Source: Bradyrhizobium sp. dw_411
Lineage (GTDB): Bacteria; Pseudomonadota; Alphaproteobacteria; Rhizobiales; Xanthobacteraceae
DNA length: 63,466 nucleotides
Assembly: GCF_018449695.1 (NCBI RefSeq)
Contig: NZ_JAAVUY010000030.1
Coordinates: 1 to 63,466 of the forward strand
Reading direction: 5' to 3'
Both the position numbers and the translations under genes were made by a program. The notes under the pieces were generated by a model. That model had not been told where the DNA came from, made no database searches, and saw nothing but the letters and a program-made list of their open reading frames with translations. Below, piece after piece: positions 1-8,406 of the stretch. Position 1 is the stretch's first letter. The number at the start of each line of letters is the position of its first letter.

Positions 1-427
1 AGCCGGCCGTGGTGGAGGCGAAGGTCGCGTCAGTCGCAGACGGACCGGTACCCAGCAGGTTGTCGGCGGTCGCGCCGCTGATGGCGCCGGTCGTTACGTT
101 GGATTTGGTCGAGTAACCGACCGGGCTTTGCAGCACCTGGTTGGCGATCGACTGGGCGGAGGCGACCAGGCTCTGCAACGAGGTGATGCCGGTGTTGGCG
201 GCCTGCAGGACCTGCACACCGTTGCCGATGCCATCGAGCAGGTTGTTGATATCGCTGGCGCGGTTGTTGAGGCCCTGCGCCGTGAAGAATTCCGTGGGAT
301 TGTCCAGCGCCGAGTTGACCTTGTTGCCGGTGGAGAGGTCATTCTGGGTGGTGGCGAGCAGTGACGCGGTCGACTGCAGGGAGAGAAGGTTCTGGCGAAC
401 CGAAGCCGAAAGAACGATACCTGACAT
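1..427 (-). CDS. fliC: flagellin, N-terminal part (gene runs off the window)
   Basis: About 142 residues of a flagellin are visible; the gene continues past base 1. The reading begins MSGIVLSASVRQ and carries the conserved helical D0/D1 region with LSTGNKVNSALDNP and a FFTAQGLNNRASDINNLL stretch, the form found in Bradyrhizobium flagellins. It polymerises into the flagellar filament after type III export. I chose the ATG at 427 over the ATG at 433 because an AGAAAGG Shine-Dalgarno lies 7 bases upstream of 427 and would be almost touching 433. The gene diverges from flbT. It is 3'-truncated only by the window edge, not by mutation. Confidence 0.93.
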   Translation of the reverse strand, partial: MSGIVLSASVRQNLLSLQSTASLLATTQNDLSTGNKVNSALDNPTEFFTAQGLNNRASDINNLLDGIGNGVQVLQAANTGITSLQSLVASAQSIANQVLQSPVGYSTKSNVTTGAISGATADNLLGTGPSATDATFASTTAG

Positions 428-433
428 TTTCAT

Positions 434-790
434 ACCTTTCTGGTGTGAAATTAGAGTGCGAGCGTAATCCCCACCTTTTCTGATCGGGGAACCGGGTTAC
501 GTTGGGAGCTAGCCGCTAACAAAGCATGAATCGGCATGTGGACTTCGGCCTGCCGGCCATGCCGACAACGCGCCCCACATGTTTTCCCTTTCGCACAATT
601 TGCAGAATCGCATTGATACGACTGCACATTTTCGTACCGCCGCCGCGCATTAACCAAGCGTTAACTACAATCGGAAAGGATTGCGTTCGCGTTAGCCGGC
701 AGAGCGACAGTTGCGTCGCCGGCGCGACCCAAACCGATACTCGTTCGAATGCATTGATGACGCCCCCAGAGGCGGCAACGGAGAACAGGC
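434..790. other. flagellin/flbT divergent intergenic region
   Basis: This 357-base stretch has no convincing gene. It separates the leftward flagellin gene from rightward flbT and contains one CtrA-like box at 650-664. Short open frames here show no family resemblance. A flaF gene, which often neighbours flbT and flagellin genes in this group, is not seen. Confidence 0.6.
650..664. promoter_or_regulatory. CtrA-like box TTAA-N7-TTAA
   Basis: The sequence TTAACCAAGCGTTAA fits the full CtrA consensus of two TTAA half-sites seven bases apart. It lies 126 bases before the flbT start and 223 bases before the flagellin start, so it could serve either. CtrA control of flagellar genes is established in alphaproteobacteria. 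Binding here is inferred from the motif alone. Confidence 0.6.
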
Positions 791-1219
791 ATGGCCCTAA
801 AAGTCGAGCTCAAGCCGCACGAACGGATCATTATCGGTTCTTGCGTGGTCACCAACACCGATCAGCGCGCCCGATTGCTGATCGACGGCGACAAGATTCC
901 GATTTTGCGCGAGAAGGACATCATGACGCCGGCGATTGCCGATACGCCGGCCAAGCTGGTCTATCTCGCCGTGCAGCTGATGTATATTTCGCCGGATCCG
1001 CAGATCAATCACGGCACCTACTTCAATCTCATCCGCGATATCGTCACCGCCGCACCGAGCGCCTGGCCGATCATCGAGGGCATCAACACCAATATCCTCA
1101 AGGGCGATATGTATCAGGCGCTGAAGGAAGCGCGCAAACTTGTCGCCTACGAGAAGAAGCTGCTGGATCTCAATGCGGCGCGCAACAAGGCCAAACTCGA
1201 AGCGCGCAAATCGGCCTGA
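791..1219 (+). CDS. flbT: flagellar biosynthesis repressor FlbT
   Basis: This 142-residue protein matches FlbT in length and across its whole sequence, beginning MALKVELKPHERIIIGSCV and containing the AQLMYIS-like core and YFNLIRDIV. FlbT is a post-transcriptional regulator of flagellin mRNA in alphaproteobacteria, acting on the 5' leader and coordinating flagellin synthesis with hook assembly. The ATG at 791 has a GGAG Shine-Dalgarno 7 bases upstream. The usual partner flaF is not next to it. The gene is convergent with the PLP decarboxylase that ends at 1307. Regulation by the CtrA-like box at 650 is likely. Confidence 0.95.
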   Translation: MALKVELKPHERIIIGSCVVTNTDQRARLLIDGDKIPILREKDIMTPAIADTPAKLVYLAVQLMYISPDPQINHGTYFNLIRDIVTAAPSAWPIIEGINTNILKGDMYQALKEARKLVAYEKKLLDLNAARNKAKLEARKSA

Positions 1220-1240
1220 CATAAGTCTGCCTGATAACGG

Positions 1241-1270
1241 ACGACTTATATCGACCACGACTTATATCGA
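1241..1270. repeat. short tandem repeat between convergent genes
   Basis: The 14-mer ACGACTTATATCGA occurs twice at a 16-base period (1241-1254 and 1257-1270) in the 87-base gap between flbT and the decarboxylase gene. No hairpin with a U-tract is evident. Its function is unknown. Confidence 0.6.
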
Positions 1271-1306
1271 TAACGGCGGAGCTGGCGCGGCTTCCGGTCG
1301 CCGCCG

Positions 1307-2794
1307 TCAGGCCGCCGACCGCCGCGCTCCGAATTCAAGCACCGCCGCAATCAGCGCATCGAGATCGCATGTATCGGTGCGGTGATTGACGATCGCCGCG
1401 CGTATCGCGAGCTGGCCATCCAGAACCGTGGTCGACGGCGCCGCGATTCCCGATTCCTGAATATCGGCGACAACAGCGTCATTGAGCCGGTTGAGTTCGT
1501 CAATCCGGTTCGCGTCATCGGCGCGATAACGGAAGCAGACGATATTAAGCTGAACCGGCGCCAACAACTCGAGCCGCGGCTCGGCCAGGATCCGCGCTTC
1601 CAGATATCCGGCCAGCGCGCAGGTGCGCGTAATCATCGCACCGAGCTTATCCGCGCCGTAGGTTTTCAGCGTGAACCACGTCTTGAGCGCGCGAAACCCC
1701 CGCGACAAATCCGGACCGAGATCGCACGGCCATGGTGAGCCCGCGGCGAGGCCACGGGTTTCCCGGCGCAGATACGCCGCCGGCGCCGCAAAGGCTTCAC
1801 GATGCCTGACGCCGTCGCGCACGATGAGGAAACCGGCGTCATAAGGCACCTGCCCCCATTTGTGAAAATCAAGCGCGATGGAATCCGCGTGTTCAAGTCC
1901 GGCGAGCCGCGGCGCCAATGCGGGCGCGAGAACGCCGAGCGCGCCATAGGCGCCGTCAACATGAAACCAGAGTTTCTCTTCGCGGCACAACGCGCTCAAC
2001 GCGGCGAGGTCATCGATGCCGCCGATATCGACCGTTCCAGCCGAACCGACCACCATAAAAGGCATCAACCCCGCTTCACGGTCAACCGCGATCTGGGCGC
2101 GCAACGCCACAACATCGATGCGGTGCGATCGATCGGTGACAATGCAACGCAGCGCATCGCTGCCGAAACCTGCGAGATCCATCGCCTTCGACACACAGCC
2201 GTGCGCGGCGGTTGACGTATACGCCGTGAGCAGAGCGCCTTCGCTTCCAATGCCATGCCGCCGAACCTGCGCTCCAAGCATCGACGCGCGCGCCACCAGC
2301 ACCGCCATCAAATTCGCCATCGACGTGCCGGTGACGAAAATTCCGCTCGCCTCAGCCGGGAAGCCGAACATCACGCGCGTCCATTCGACGATCTGACGTT
2401 CGACCTCGATTGGAATGTGATCGCGTCCGCCGAGATTGGCGTTCAATCCCGCCGCCAGCATCTCGGCCAGCATGCCCACAGCGGTGCCGCCACCATGCAC
2501 CCATCCCATGAAGCCGGGATGCACGTTGCCCGTCGCATACGGCATGATGGATTCGGTGAATTCGCGATAGACCTCGCCGAGATCGGAGGGTGCTCGCGGA
2601 AGATCGTCGCGAAACCGCGCGCGGATATCATCCGGTATCGGGCGCCAGACCGGTCGCGCGCGAATATTGGCGGCGTAGTCGATCATGTCATCGAGCATGC
2701 GATGACCCTGGGCGCGAATCTCATCCCAATTTTGCGGATCCAGCGTTTCACTCGACGTCGAGATCAACGGCGCCTCATTGGGTGGCGCAGTCAC
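1307..2794 (-). CDS. PLP-dependent group II amino acid decarboxylase
   Basis: This 495-residue protein is of the aromatic/acidic L-amino-acid decarboxylase family (fold type I). The PLP site is intact: His198 in TAAHGCVSKA to stack on the ring, Asp280 in HVDGAYGA for the pyridine nitrogen, and Lys312 in DFHKWGQVPYDAG for the Schiff base. It probably removes the carboxyl group of an amino acid to give an amine; the substrate cannot be told. Translation starts at a GTG that overlaps the stop of the ATP-grasp gene as GTGA, a classic coupling junction, so the two products are probably made together. It is the last gene of the unit GT, ATP-grasp, decarboxylase. Alternatives within the fold (aldehyde synthase, lyase) cannot be excluded. 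Confidence 0.88.
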   Translation of the reverse strand: MTAPPNEAPLISTSSETLDPQNWDEIRAQGHRMLDDMIDYAANIRARPVWRPIPDDIRARFRDDLPRAPSDLGEVYREFTESIMPYATGNVHPGFMGWVHGGGTAVGMLAEMLAAGLNANLGGRDHIPIEVERQIVEWTRVMFGFPAEASGIFVTGTSMANLMAVLVARASMLGAQVRRHGIGSEGALLTAYTSTAAHGCVSKAMDLAGFGSDALRCIVTDRSHRIDVVALRAQIAVDREAGLMPFMVVGSAGTVDIGGIDDLAALSALCREEKLWFHVDGAYGALGVLAPALAPRLAGLEHADSIALDFHKWGQVPYDAGFLIVRDGVRHREAFAAPAAYLRRETRGLAAGSPWPCDLGPDLSRGFRALKTWFTLKTYGADKLGAMITRTCALAGYLEARILAEPRLELLAPVQLNIVCFRYRADDANRIDELNRLNDAVVADIQESGIAAPSTTVLDGQLAIRAAIVNHRTDTCDLDALIAAVLEFGARRSAA

Positions 2795-4008
2795 GCCGCC
2801 TGCTCCCGCGCATGCCGCGCGCGACGCTCCAGCATCGCCTCAAATGCATCGAACACTTTGCGCATCTGCGGCGCCTTGTACGGAAAAATCTCGGGCGGAT
2901 CCATGTTATGGACGATCGCGGTATTGTCCGCCTCGAATATCAGCAACGATCCATCTTTTGTTTCCGCGCAATCCACCATGAAATAATCGAGACCGATGCG
3001 ATCGATCATGCCGGCCAATGCCGTTGCGTGCCGGCGCGCAAAGCCGATATCGAAAGTGTGCATGAACGTTTCTTCCTCGAGGCGCTTGCTCGCGCTCTGC
3101 GTCATGCCGGCGTTGAGATACCAGATATCCCAGCGATCGGCGACCGCCAGATGGCACGCGTAAGGTTTACCGTCGACGATGACGATGCGGAATTTGCGAA
3201 ACAGGCCGTCGTCGCCGGAATAATCGACAAAGCGCGAGACGAAGAATTCCTGCACCTGCTGTTCGCCGAGATAATTTTCGAGAGCAGATGCATCGTCGAT
3301 CTTCGCCAATCCCTTGCCCGCATGAGATCCGCGCGGCCGCACGATGATGGGAAACGCAACATCATCAGCGGCAAATTGCGCACGATTCACAGCGATCGTT
3401 GCGGGAATCTCAAGACCCTCGATGCCCGTGAGCAGACCGTGCAATTTGTCGCGATCAAGATTGCACACGCGATGCGGCGGATTGAGCAACGGCCGCGGCC
3501 AGCTAGCGGCGACGTTATCGATCATGCGAAGCGTATCGCGGCAATCTTCCGAGTCCGACGCGATCACGATCGCGATGTCATGCTCGGGAAGCGGGCGCGG
3601 CAATTCGACTTCCGGAATGACATAGAGCGTCATCAGCTCGACGCAGGGATTTTCGAGCAGGAATTCGATCGGCGTGTTGCTGCCCATATCGGTTGCCGCG
3701 GCGAGCGCCAGCACACGCAGCGGCGGCTGCTGCACCGAACATTTCGAGCGAAACAATTGATGCGATTTGAGGATCTCATGCTGGATCGCGAGACCGGCCT
3801 CCTTGTCGCCGAGCAACTGCGCGATCAGCGACAGATCAAGTCCCTCGCCGGCTTCGATGGTGCCATCCATCAGCTTGGCGATCAGCGCATTCCACAGCGG
3901 GCGAAGATCGGCTCCCGTGGCGGCCATGGTGGTGAGCTTCGCAAGACCGACGCGGTCGGCGCAAGGCAATTGCGCTGTCGCGATCCCCTTGGTGACGGCG
4001 GCGTCCAT
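2791..4008 (-). CDS. ATP-grasp ligase, paralogue 1
   Basis: This 405-residue protein has an N-terminal helical region (about 20-90), a pre-ATP-grasp Rossmann-like part (95-160) and an ATP-grasp fold (185-375). The nucleotide loop reads FPIIVRPRGSHAGKGL (219-234), with Arg where Lys is common. Mg ligands are probably Asp346, Glu359 and Asn362 in IFEADN. Such enzymes join a carboxylate to an amine through an acyl phosphate; the substrates are unknown. It resembles the protein at 8407-9639 along its whole length. I chose the ATG at 4008, one base after the upstream glycosyltransferase stop, because this matches the paralogue's length; a longer frame from 4161 would overlap that gene. It is coupled downstream to the decarboxylase by a GTGA overlap. 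Confidence 0.82.
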   Translation of the reverse strand: MDAAVTKGIATAQLPCADRVGLAKLTTMAATGADLRPLWNALIAKLMDGTIEAGEGLDLSLIAQLLGDKEAGLAIQHEILKSHQLFRSKCSVQQPPLRVLALAAATDMGSNTPIEFLLENPCVELMTLYVIPEVELPRPLPEHDIAIVIASDSEDCRDTLRMIDNVAASWPRPLLNPPHRVCNLDRDKLHGLLTGIEGLEIPATIAVNRAQFAADDVAFPIIVRPRGSHAGKGLAKIDDASALENYLGEQQVQEFFVSRFVDYSGDDGLFRKFRIVIVDGKPYACHLAVADRWDIWYLNAGMTQSASKRLEEETFMHTFDIGFARRHATALAGMIDRIGLDYFMVDCAETKDGSLLIFEADNTAIVHNMDPPEIFPYKAPQMRKVFDAFEAMLERRARHAREQAA

Positions 4009-4009
4009 C

Positions 4010-4795
4010 TTACGCCGCATCGGTCGCGAGCGCCGGCACCGGTGCTGCGAATTGCGACGAGATATCGCCGTGGAACACGGACGGCCCGACATGATCGAGG
4101 CGGCTCTGAAGATCAGTCCAGATTTCGCCGCCGATATCGGTCCAGCGTTTGCAGAACGCAAAGTCCTCGCTCAGATAAGTCCCGCTTTCCGGATCGATCA
4201 TGCATTCGAACAAGGCAAACCGGTTCGGGCTTCCCGCCAACGCATCGCGCGAATGTTCGCGAAAGAATTGCAGCGAGGCATAGTCGGGATGCGCGCACAT
4301 CTTCTCGAAGACATGACGGCGGATCATCAGGAATCCGGTGCCGGCGTAACGCACGCGGGTAAAGCCGTTGACCACGGCGACATGATCCGGGTTTTCGATC
4401 TCCAGCACATAATCGAGTGCGGCGGCAGCGACGTTCGGAAGCCCGGTATCGATGGCCCGCTTCGCCTTGTCCCAGTTGACCCGTTTGATCGGATAGGAGC
4501 CAGCGACGACGTCCGCGCCGGATTCGATCAACCGAAACACCTGGTCGGGCGTAAAGCCGATATCGGCATCCACGAACAGGAAATGCGTCGCTGTCGGATC
4601 GTTGAGGAACAGCGTCATCAGATTGGCCCGCGCGCGCGTGATCAGCGCATCGCCGTCCCGCATCTCGATCTTGAGTTTCACATTCGACAGCGAGCGCACC
4701 GCGCTCTGCAGATGGAAGATGGAACTGGCATAGATGGTGGAAACCTGGCCGCCAAAGCAGGGCGTGGCCACCACCAGATGAACTTGCTCGGTCAT
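4010..4795 (-). CDS. small family-2-like glycosyltransferase
   Basis: This 261-residue soluble protein has a GT-A type nucleotide-sugar site. The DxD motif is at 76-78 in HFLFVDADIGF, preceded by a basic RDGDALITRARANL stretch. There is no membrane segment. It probably transfers a sugar from a nucleotide donor; donor and acceptor are unknown. The ATG at 4795 is preferred because GGAG lies 6 bases upstream; the longer frame from 4840 adds a proline-rich start without support. It is the first gene of a tight unit with ATP-grasp 1 (one base between stop and start) and the decarboxylase. A CtrA-like box at 4857 could drive the unit. Confidence 0.8.
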   Translation of the reverse strand: MTEQVHLVVATPCFGGQVSTIYASSIFHLQSAVRSLSNVKLKIEMRDGDALITRARANLMTLFLNDPTATHFLFVDADIGFTPDQVFRLIESGADVVAGSYPIKRVNWDKAKRAIDTGLPNVAAAALDYVLEIENPDHVAVVNGFTRVRYAGTGFLMIRRHVFEKMCAHPDYASLQFFREHSRDALAGSPNRFALFECMIDPESGTYLSEDFAFCKRWTDIGGEIWTDLQSRLDHVGPSVFHGDISSQFAAPVPALATDAA

Positions 4796-4856
4796 GAAGG
4801 GCTCCGAAGGTGGCGGGTGCGGTCCGCAAATCCTAACCAACAGTAAATAGACGTGG

Positions 4857-4871
4857 TTAACGAAATCCTAA
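4857..4871. promoter_or_regulatory. near-consensus CtrA-like box
   Basis: TTAACGAAATCCTAA is TTAA-N7-CTAA, one mismatch from consensus. It lies 62 bases before the glycosyltransferase start at 4795. The core TGGTTAACGAAA is shared with the box at 11404, which lies before the second ATP-grasp/PLP unit. Confidence 0.4.
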
Positions 4872-4901
4872 CGCCGGTACGCGGGCCCCTGCCCGGCCCC
4901 T

Positions 4902-6497
4902 CTACCCAGCCAAGTGCCGCAACTCATCGTGGAGACAGCCGATCACGCTGTCCCAATCGCCAAATTCCGGCTGCCGAACCAATTTGGCCTGGGGATACCA
5001 GGGGCTGTCATCGCGGCCCCGCAGCCAGCGGAAATCGGCCGCATAGGGCAGGAGAATAACGACCGGCTTGCCCATCGCACCCGCCAGATGCGCCACCGCG
5101 GTATCGACGGAGACGACCACATCGAGCAGCGCGATGACGGCAGCGGTATCGGCGAAGTCGCGGAAGGAATCGCCGAGATGAATCAGGTTCGGAAGCCCTT
5201 TCAGAACGTCTTGATCGGCGACGCGCATCCCGCTCTGCAGACTGAAACAGCGCAACTGCGGATTCTCGAACAACCCGGCGAGACGCTTGAGCGGAATCGA
5301 CCGGTTGGCGTCGTTTTTGTGCGACGGCTGACCGGACCAGACGAATCCAACGCGTGGCCCACCCGGCGGCAAACGATCGCGCCATTGTTCCAGCAGCTCA
5401 GCCGGAGCCGCGAGATAGGGAATGGCGGCGGGGATCGTGGCAGGCTGCGTGCCGAACGCGAGGGGAAGACTGAGCAAGGGACAATGCAGATCGAACGCCG
5501 GCAGCGGCGCGCCTTTGGCGATGACGGTGATATCATGACCGTTCTCGATCTGCGCCAGCAACGGCTGCAATTCCGGCTGAACTTCGCAGATCACCTTGGC
5601 GCCCTGCCCCGCGAGCAGCGGCGCATAGCGAATGAACTGGATGGTGTCGCCAAATCCCTGCTCGGCATGCAACAGAATGGTCTTGCCGGTGGCGGGCGCG
5701 TCTCCCATCCATAGCGGCTTTTGAAATTGCCGGCGCTGCGCGGCAAAGGCGGCGGTGCGCCAGCGCCATTCATAGGCCTTCCAGCCGGCCGCGAAATCGC
5801 CGAGCGAAAGCCGCGTCATCCCAGCCTCGAAATGAGCCTCGGCAAAATCCGGTTTCGCCGCGATGGCGGCTTCAAACCCGGCCAGCGCCTCAACCGGCCG
5901 GTCGAGACGGCGCAGCGCATGGCCGCGATTGGTCAGGATCTGCGGATGACCGGGCATTTTCGCCAATGCAGCGTCATAGCTCGCGATGGCTTCAACGGGC
6001 CGGTTGAATCGCAGCAGCGTGTTGCCGCGATTGACCAGCGCGCCGACATGATCGGGGGTCTTCGCCAGCGCCGCATCGAAATGCGAGAGCGCATCGTCGA
6101 TACGGTTCAGCTCGAGATACGTATTGGCGAGATTGTAGAGAATTTCCGGATGGTCCGGCGCGAACTTCAACGCGTTGCGATAGCTTGCGATCGCCTCTTC
6201 CAACCGTCCGGTCGCATGCAGCGCCAATCCAAGATTGGACATCGCATCGGCCGAAGTGGAATTGACCCGCAGCGCCTGCGACAGAAAGCGAAGCGCCTCC
6301 GTCAGGCGATGGCGTTGGAAGTTGAGCACGCCAAGCAGATGAAGCGCGTCGAAATCTTCCGGCCGGTACTCCAGAATGCCGGCGCATAATTTCGCGGCGC
6401 GATCGAGATCACGCTCCTCGAACGCGCTGTAGGCCTGCCGCTGCAGGCGCGACAGGTTCGGCATTCCCGCGGAGGCATTTTTCCACTTCGCCGACAA
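4902..6497 (-). CDS. TPR protein with C-terminal GT9-like glycosyltransferase domain
   Basis: The protein has 531 residues. About six tetratricopeptide repeats fill roughly residues 20-245, with recurring ALxxxPxHxxxLxNRGxxL-type helices. A GT-B glycosyltransferase domain follows (about 270-531) with HAEQGFGDTIQFIRYAP and the donor-site motif VDTAVAHLAGAMGKPV typical of heptosyltransferase-like GT9 folds. The TPR-plus-GT layout next to flagellin recalls FlmG of Caulobacter, in which the TPR part binds flagellin; this role is inference. The start is a TTG at 6497 with GGAGAAGG just upstream; an ATG at 6464 is the alternative. It is followed at 4795 by another glycosyltransferase gene on the same strand. 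Confidence 0.85.
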   Translation of the reverse strand: MSAKWKNASAGMPNLSRLQRQAYSAFEERDLDRAAKLCAGILEYRPEDFDALHLLGVLNFQRHRLTEALRFLSQALRVNSTSADAMSNLGLALHATGRLEEAIASYRNALKFAPDHPEILYNLANTYLELNRIDDALSHFDAALAKTPDHVGALVNRGNTLLRFNRPVEAIASYDAALAKMPGHPQILTNRGHALRRLDRPVEALAGFEAAIAAKPDFAEAHFEAGMTRLSLGDFAAGWKAYEWRWRTAAFAAQRRQFQKPLWMGDAPATGKTILLHAEQGFGDTIQFIRYAPLLAGQGAKVICEVQPELQPLLAQIENGHDITVIAKGAPLPAFDLHCPLLSLPLAFGTQPATIPAAIPYLAAPAELLEQWRDRLPPGGPRVGFVWSGQPSHKNDANRSIPLKRLAGLFENPQLRCFSLQSGMRVADQDVLKGLPNLIHLGDSFRDFADTAAVIALLDVVVSVDTAVAHLAGAMGKPVVILLPYAADFRWLRGRDDSPWYPQAKLVRQPEFGDWDSVIGCLHDELRHLAG

Positions 6498-6698
6498 CAG
6501 ACCTTCTCCGCCAGGACAAGCCGCTTCGAAAGCCTGCGCCGCTCAAGCGATCACTTTCGAATCAGCCAATGCCCGGCAAATTATCATTTTCCGTGAGCGA
6601 CCGCCCTCGTGCACGCAACTTTGACGCAGCGGCAATCCGGCGTTCTGGTCCGCAACTTGCATTGAAAATCATAACAGTTCTGCGAAATGGGTGATCCA

Positions 6699-8303
6699 AT
6701 GCGATTTTATCCGATTTCCTGCGTTATCGTGCTGGCCGCATTACTTCTGTCGCAACAACCCGTTCGGGCCGATACGACGCTTCGCATCGCGATGACCGCG
6801 GCCGATATCCCGACCGCGACCGGCCTTCCCAATAACGGCTTCGAAGGCATGCGTTTTCTCGGCTATCCGATCTTTGAAGGACTGGTGCTGTGGGATCTGG
6901 CGAGTACCGATCGTCTGGCGGGCTTGCGTGCGGGACTTGCGGAGAAATGGGAGCAGGCTCCTGACGACAACAAGACCTGGATCTTTCACCTGCGCCACGG
7001 CGTCAAATTTCACGACGGCAATGATTTCAACGCCGATGCCGTGATCTGGAATCTCGATCGCTATTTCAAAAGCGACAGCCCGCAATATGAAGTGGCGAGT
7101 TCTGCGATGACGCGCGCACGGGCGCCGCTGGTCGCGTCTTACAAGAAGATCGACGACGACACGGTCGCGATCAGCACGACCAAGCCGGCGTCCTATTTTC
7201 CGTTCATGGCGGTCTATATTCTGTTCACCTCGCCCGCATCTTTTGAGAAAGCCGGCCATGATTGGGCTGTTGTCGCCACCCTGCCCGCGGCCGGCACCGG
7301 ACCTTTCAGGATTTCGAAAGTCGTGCCGCGCCAGGAAGTCGATCTCGACCGCTGGGACGGTTATTGGGACCCGGCGAAGAAGGCCAAAGTGGATCATCTG
7401 GTGCTGATGCCGATCCCCGAAGCCAATGCGCGGCTCGCGGCGTTACGTTCGGGCCAGGTGGACTGGATCGAAGTGCCGCCGGCCGACGGCATTGCGTCGC
7501 TGAAATCCGCCGGCTTCAATGTCACGACCGGTTCTTATCCGCATGTCTGGCCATGGTTTTACAACATCGGCGCATCAGGCAGTCCCTTCAAGGACGTCAA
7601 AGTTCGCCAGGCCCTGAATTACTGCATCGATCGCGAGGGCCTCGTGACCCTGCTCAACGGCACCGCCGAACCTTCCTTGGGCTGGCTCAAGACCAGCGAC
7701 CCGAATTTCGGCGCGCCTGCCAATCGCTACACATTCGATCCCGCCAAGGGCAAGGCGCTGCTGGCGGAAGCCGGCTTCACGCCGCAAAAGCCGCTGACGT
7801 TCAAGGCAATGATTTCGACGTCCGGCTCCGGCCAGATGCTGCCGTTACCGATGAATGAATTCCTGCAGCAAAACCTCAAAGAAGCCTGCGGCGTGAACGT
7901 CGAATTCGAGGTAGTTGAGTGGCAGCTCCTGCTTACCGCGGCCCGCGCGACGCCCGACAGCCCGAGCCTCAAGGGCGCGATGACGCTCAATATCAGTTCA
8001 CCTTCCTCCGACGTCGGCATCATGGCGCGCTATTTCTCGTCGGCGAATTTCTCGCCGAACGGTTTCAATTTCGAGCAGTGGAAGGATGACGAATTCGACA
8101 CCGCGCTGACCACGCTTGCGGAAACCAGCGACCCCGCTGTGATCACAAGCGCGCTACGCAAGGCCCATGAGCGGCTGGTCGATAATCCGCCGTGGCTTTA
8201 TATCGTGCACGACCTCAATCCGCGCGCGATGAGCCCCAAGATCAAGGGTTTTGTCTCGCCGCAATCGTGGTTCGTCGATCTGACGCTGGTCAGCATGCAA
8301 TAA
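6699..8303 (+). CDS. ABC transporter substrate-binding protein, family 5
   Basis: This protein of about 534 residues has a Sec signal peptide (MRFYPISCVIVLAALLLS, cleavage near PVRA-D) and the family 5 extracellular solute-binding fold: IFEGLVLWD, LRHGVKFHDGNDFNADAV and the AxGTGPF motif. It binds a peptide or similar ligand in the periplasm. No permease or ATPase gene is adjacent, so it is an orphan that must borrow a transporter or act as a receptor. The ATG at 6699 begins the signal peptide; an ATG at 6687 is possible. It is the only rightward gene in the accessory flagellar cluster and converges with ATP-grasp 2. Confidence 0.9.
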   Translation: MRFYPISCVIVLAALLLSQQPVRADTTLRIAMTAADIPTATGLPNNGFEGMRFLGYPIFEGLVLWDLASTDRLAGLRAGLAEKWEQAPDDNKTWIFHLRHGVKFHDGNDFNADAVIWNLDRYFKSDSPQYEVASSAMTRARAPLVASYKKIDDDTVAISTTKPASYFPFMAVYILFTSPASFEKAGHDWAVVATLPAAGTGPFRISKVVPRQEVDLDRWDGYWDPAKKAKVDHLVLMPIPEANARLAALRSGQVDWIEVPPADGIASLKSAGFNVTTGSYPHVWPWFYNIGASGSPFKDVKVRQALNYCIDREGLVTLLNGTAEPSLGWLKTSDPNFGAPANRYTFDPAKGKALLAEAGFTPQKPLTFKAMISTSGSGQMLPLPMNEFLQQNLKEACGVNVEFEVVEWQLLLTAARATPDSPSLKGAMTLNISSPSSDVGIMARYFSSANFSPNGFNFEQWKDDEFDTALTTLAETSDPAVITSALRKAHERLVDNPPWLYIVHDLNPRAMSPKIKGFVSPQSWFVDLTLVSMQ

Positions 8304-8330
8304 AAGATTGATGTAGGACTCGGGCGAGTT

Positions 8331-8373
8331 CATCCTTCGAGACGCATCGCTTCGCGATGCTCCTCAGGATGAG
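8331..8373. repeat. dispersed palindromic repeat, family B
   Basis: The element begins CATCCTTCGAGACGC and ends CTCCTCAGGATGAG, with an inner hairpin GCATCGCTTCGCGATGC. Related copies in both orientations occur at 63322-63423. It lies between two convergent genes and could form a strong hairpin. Repeats of this kind are abundant in Bradyrhizobium genomes (from memory). Confidence 0.75.
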
Positions 8374-8406
8374 GTCGGAGAAAGTGCAACGATTCAAACT
8401 AAAGCG

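Noticed and set aside
526..1224. 232-codon open frame over the flbT region
   Set aside because: It overlaps flbT in another frame and shows no family resemblance; FlbT is clear.
4870..4900. GC-rich hairpin after the TPR-GT gene considered as a terminator
   Set aside because: The stem is short and imperfect and there is no U-tract on the relevant strand.
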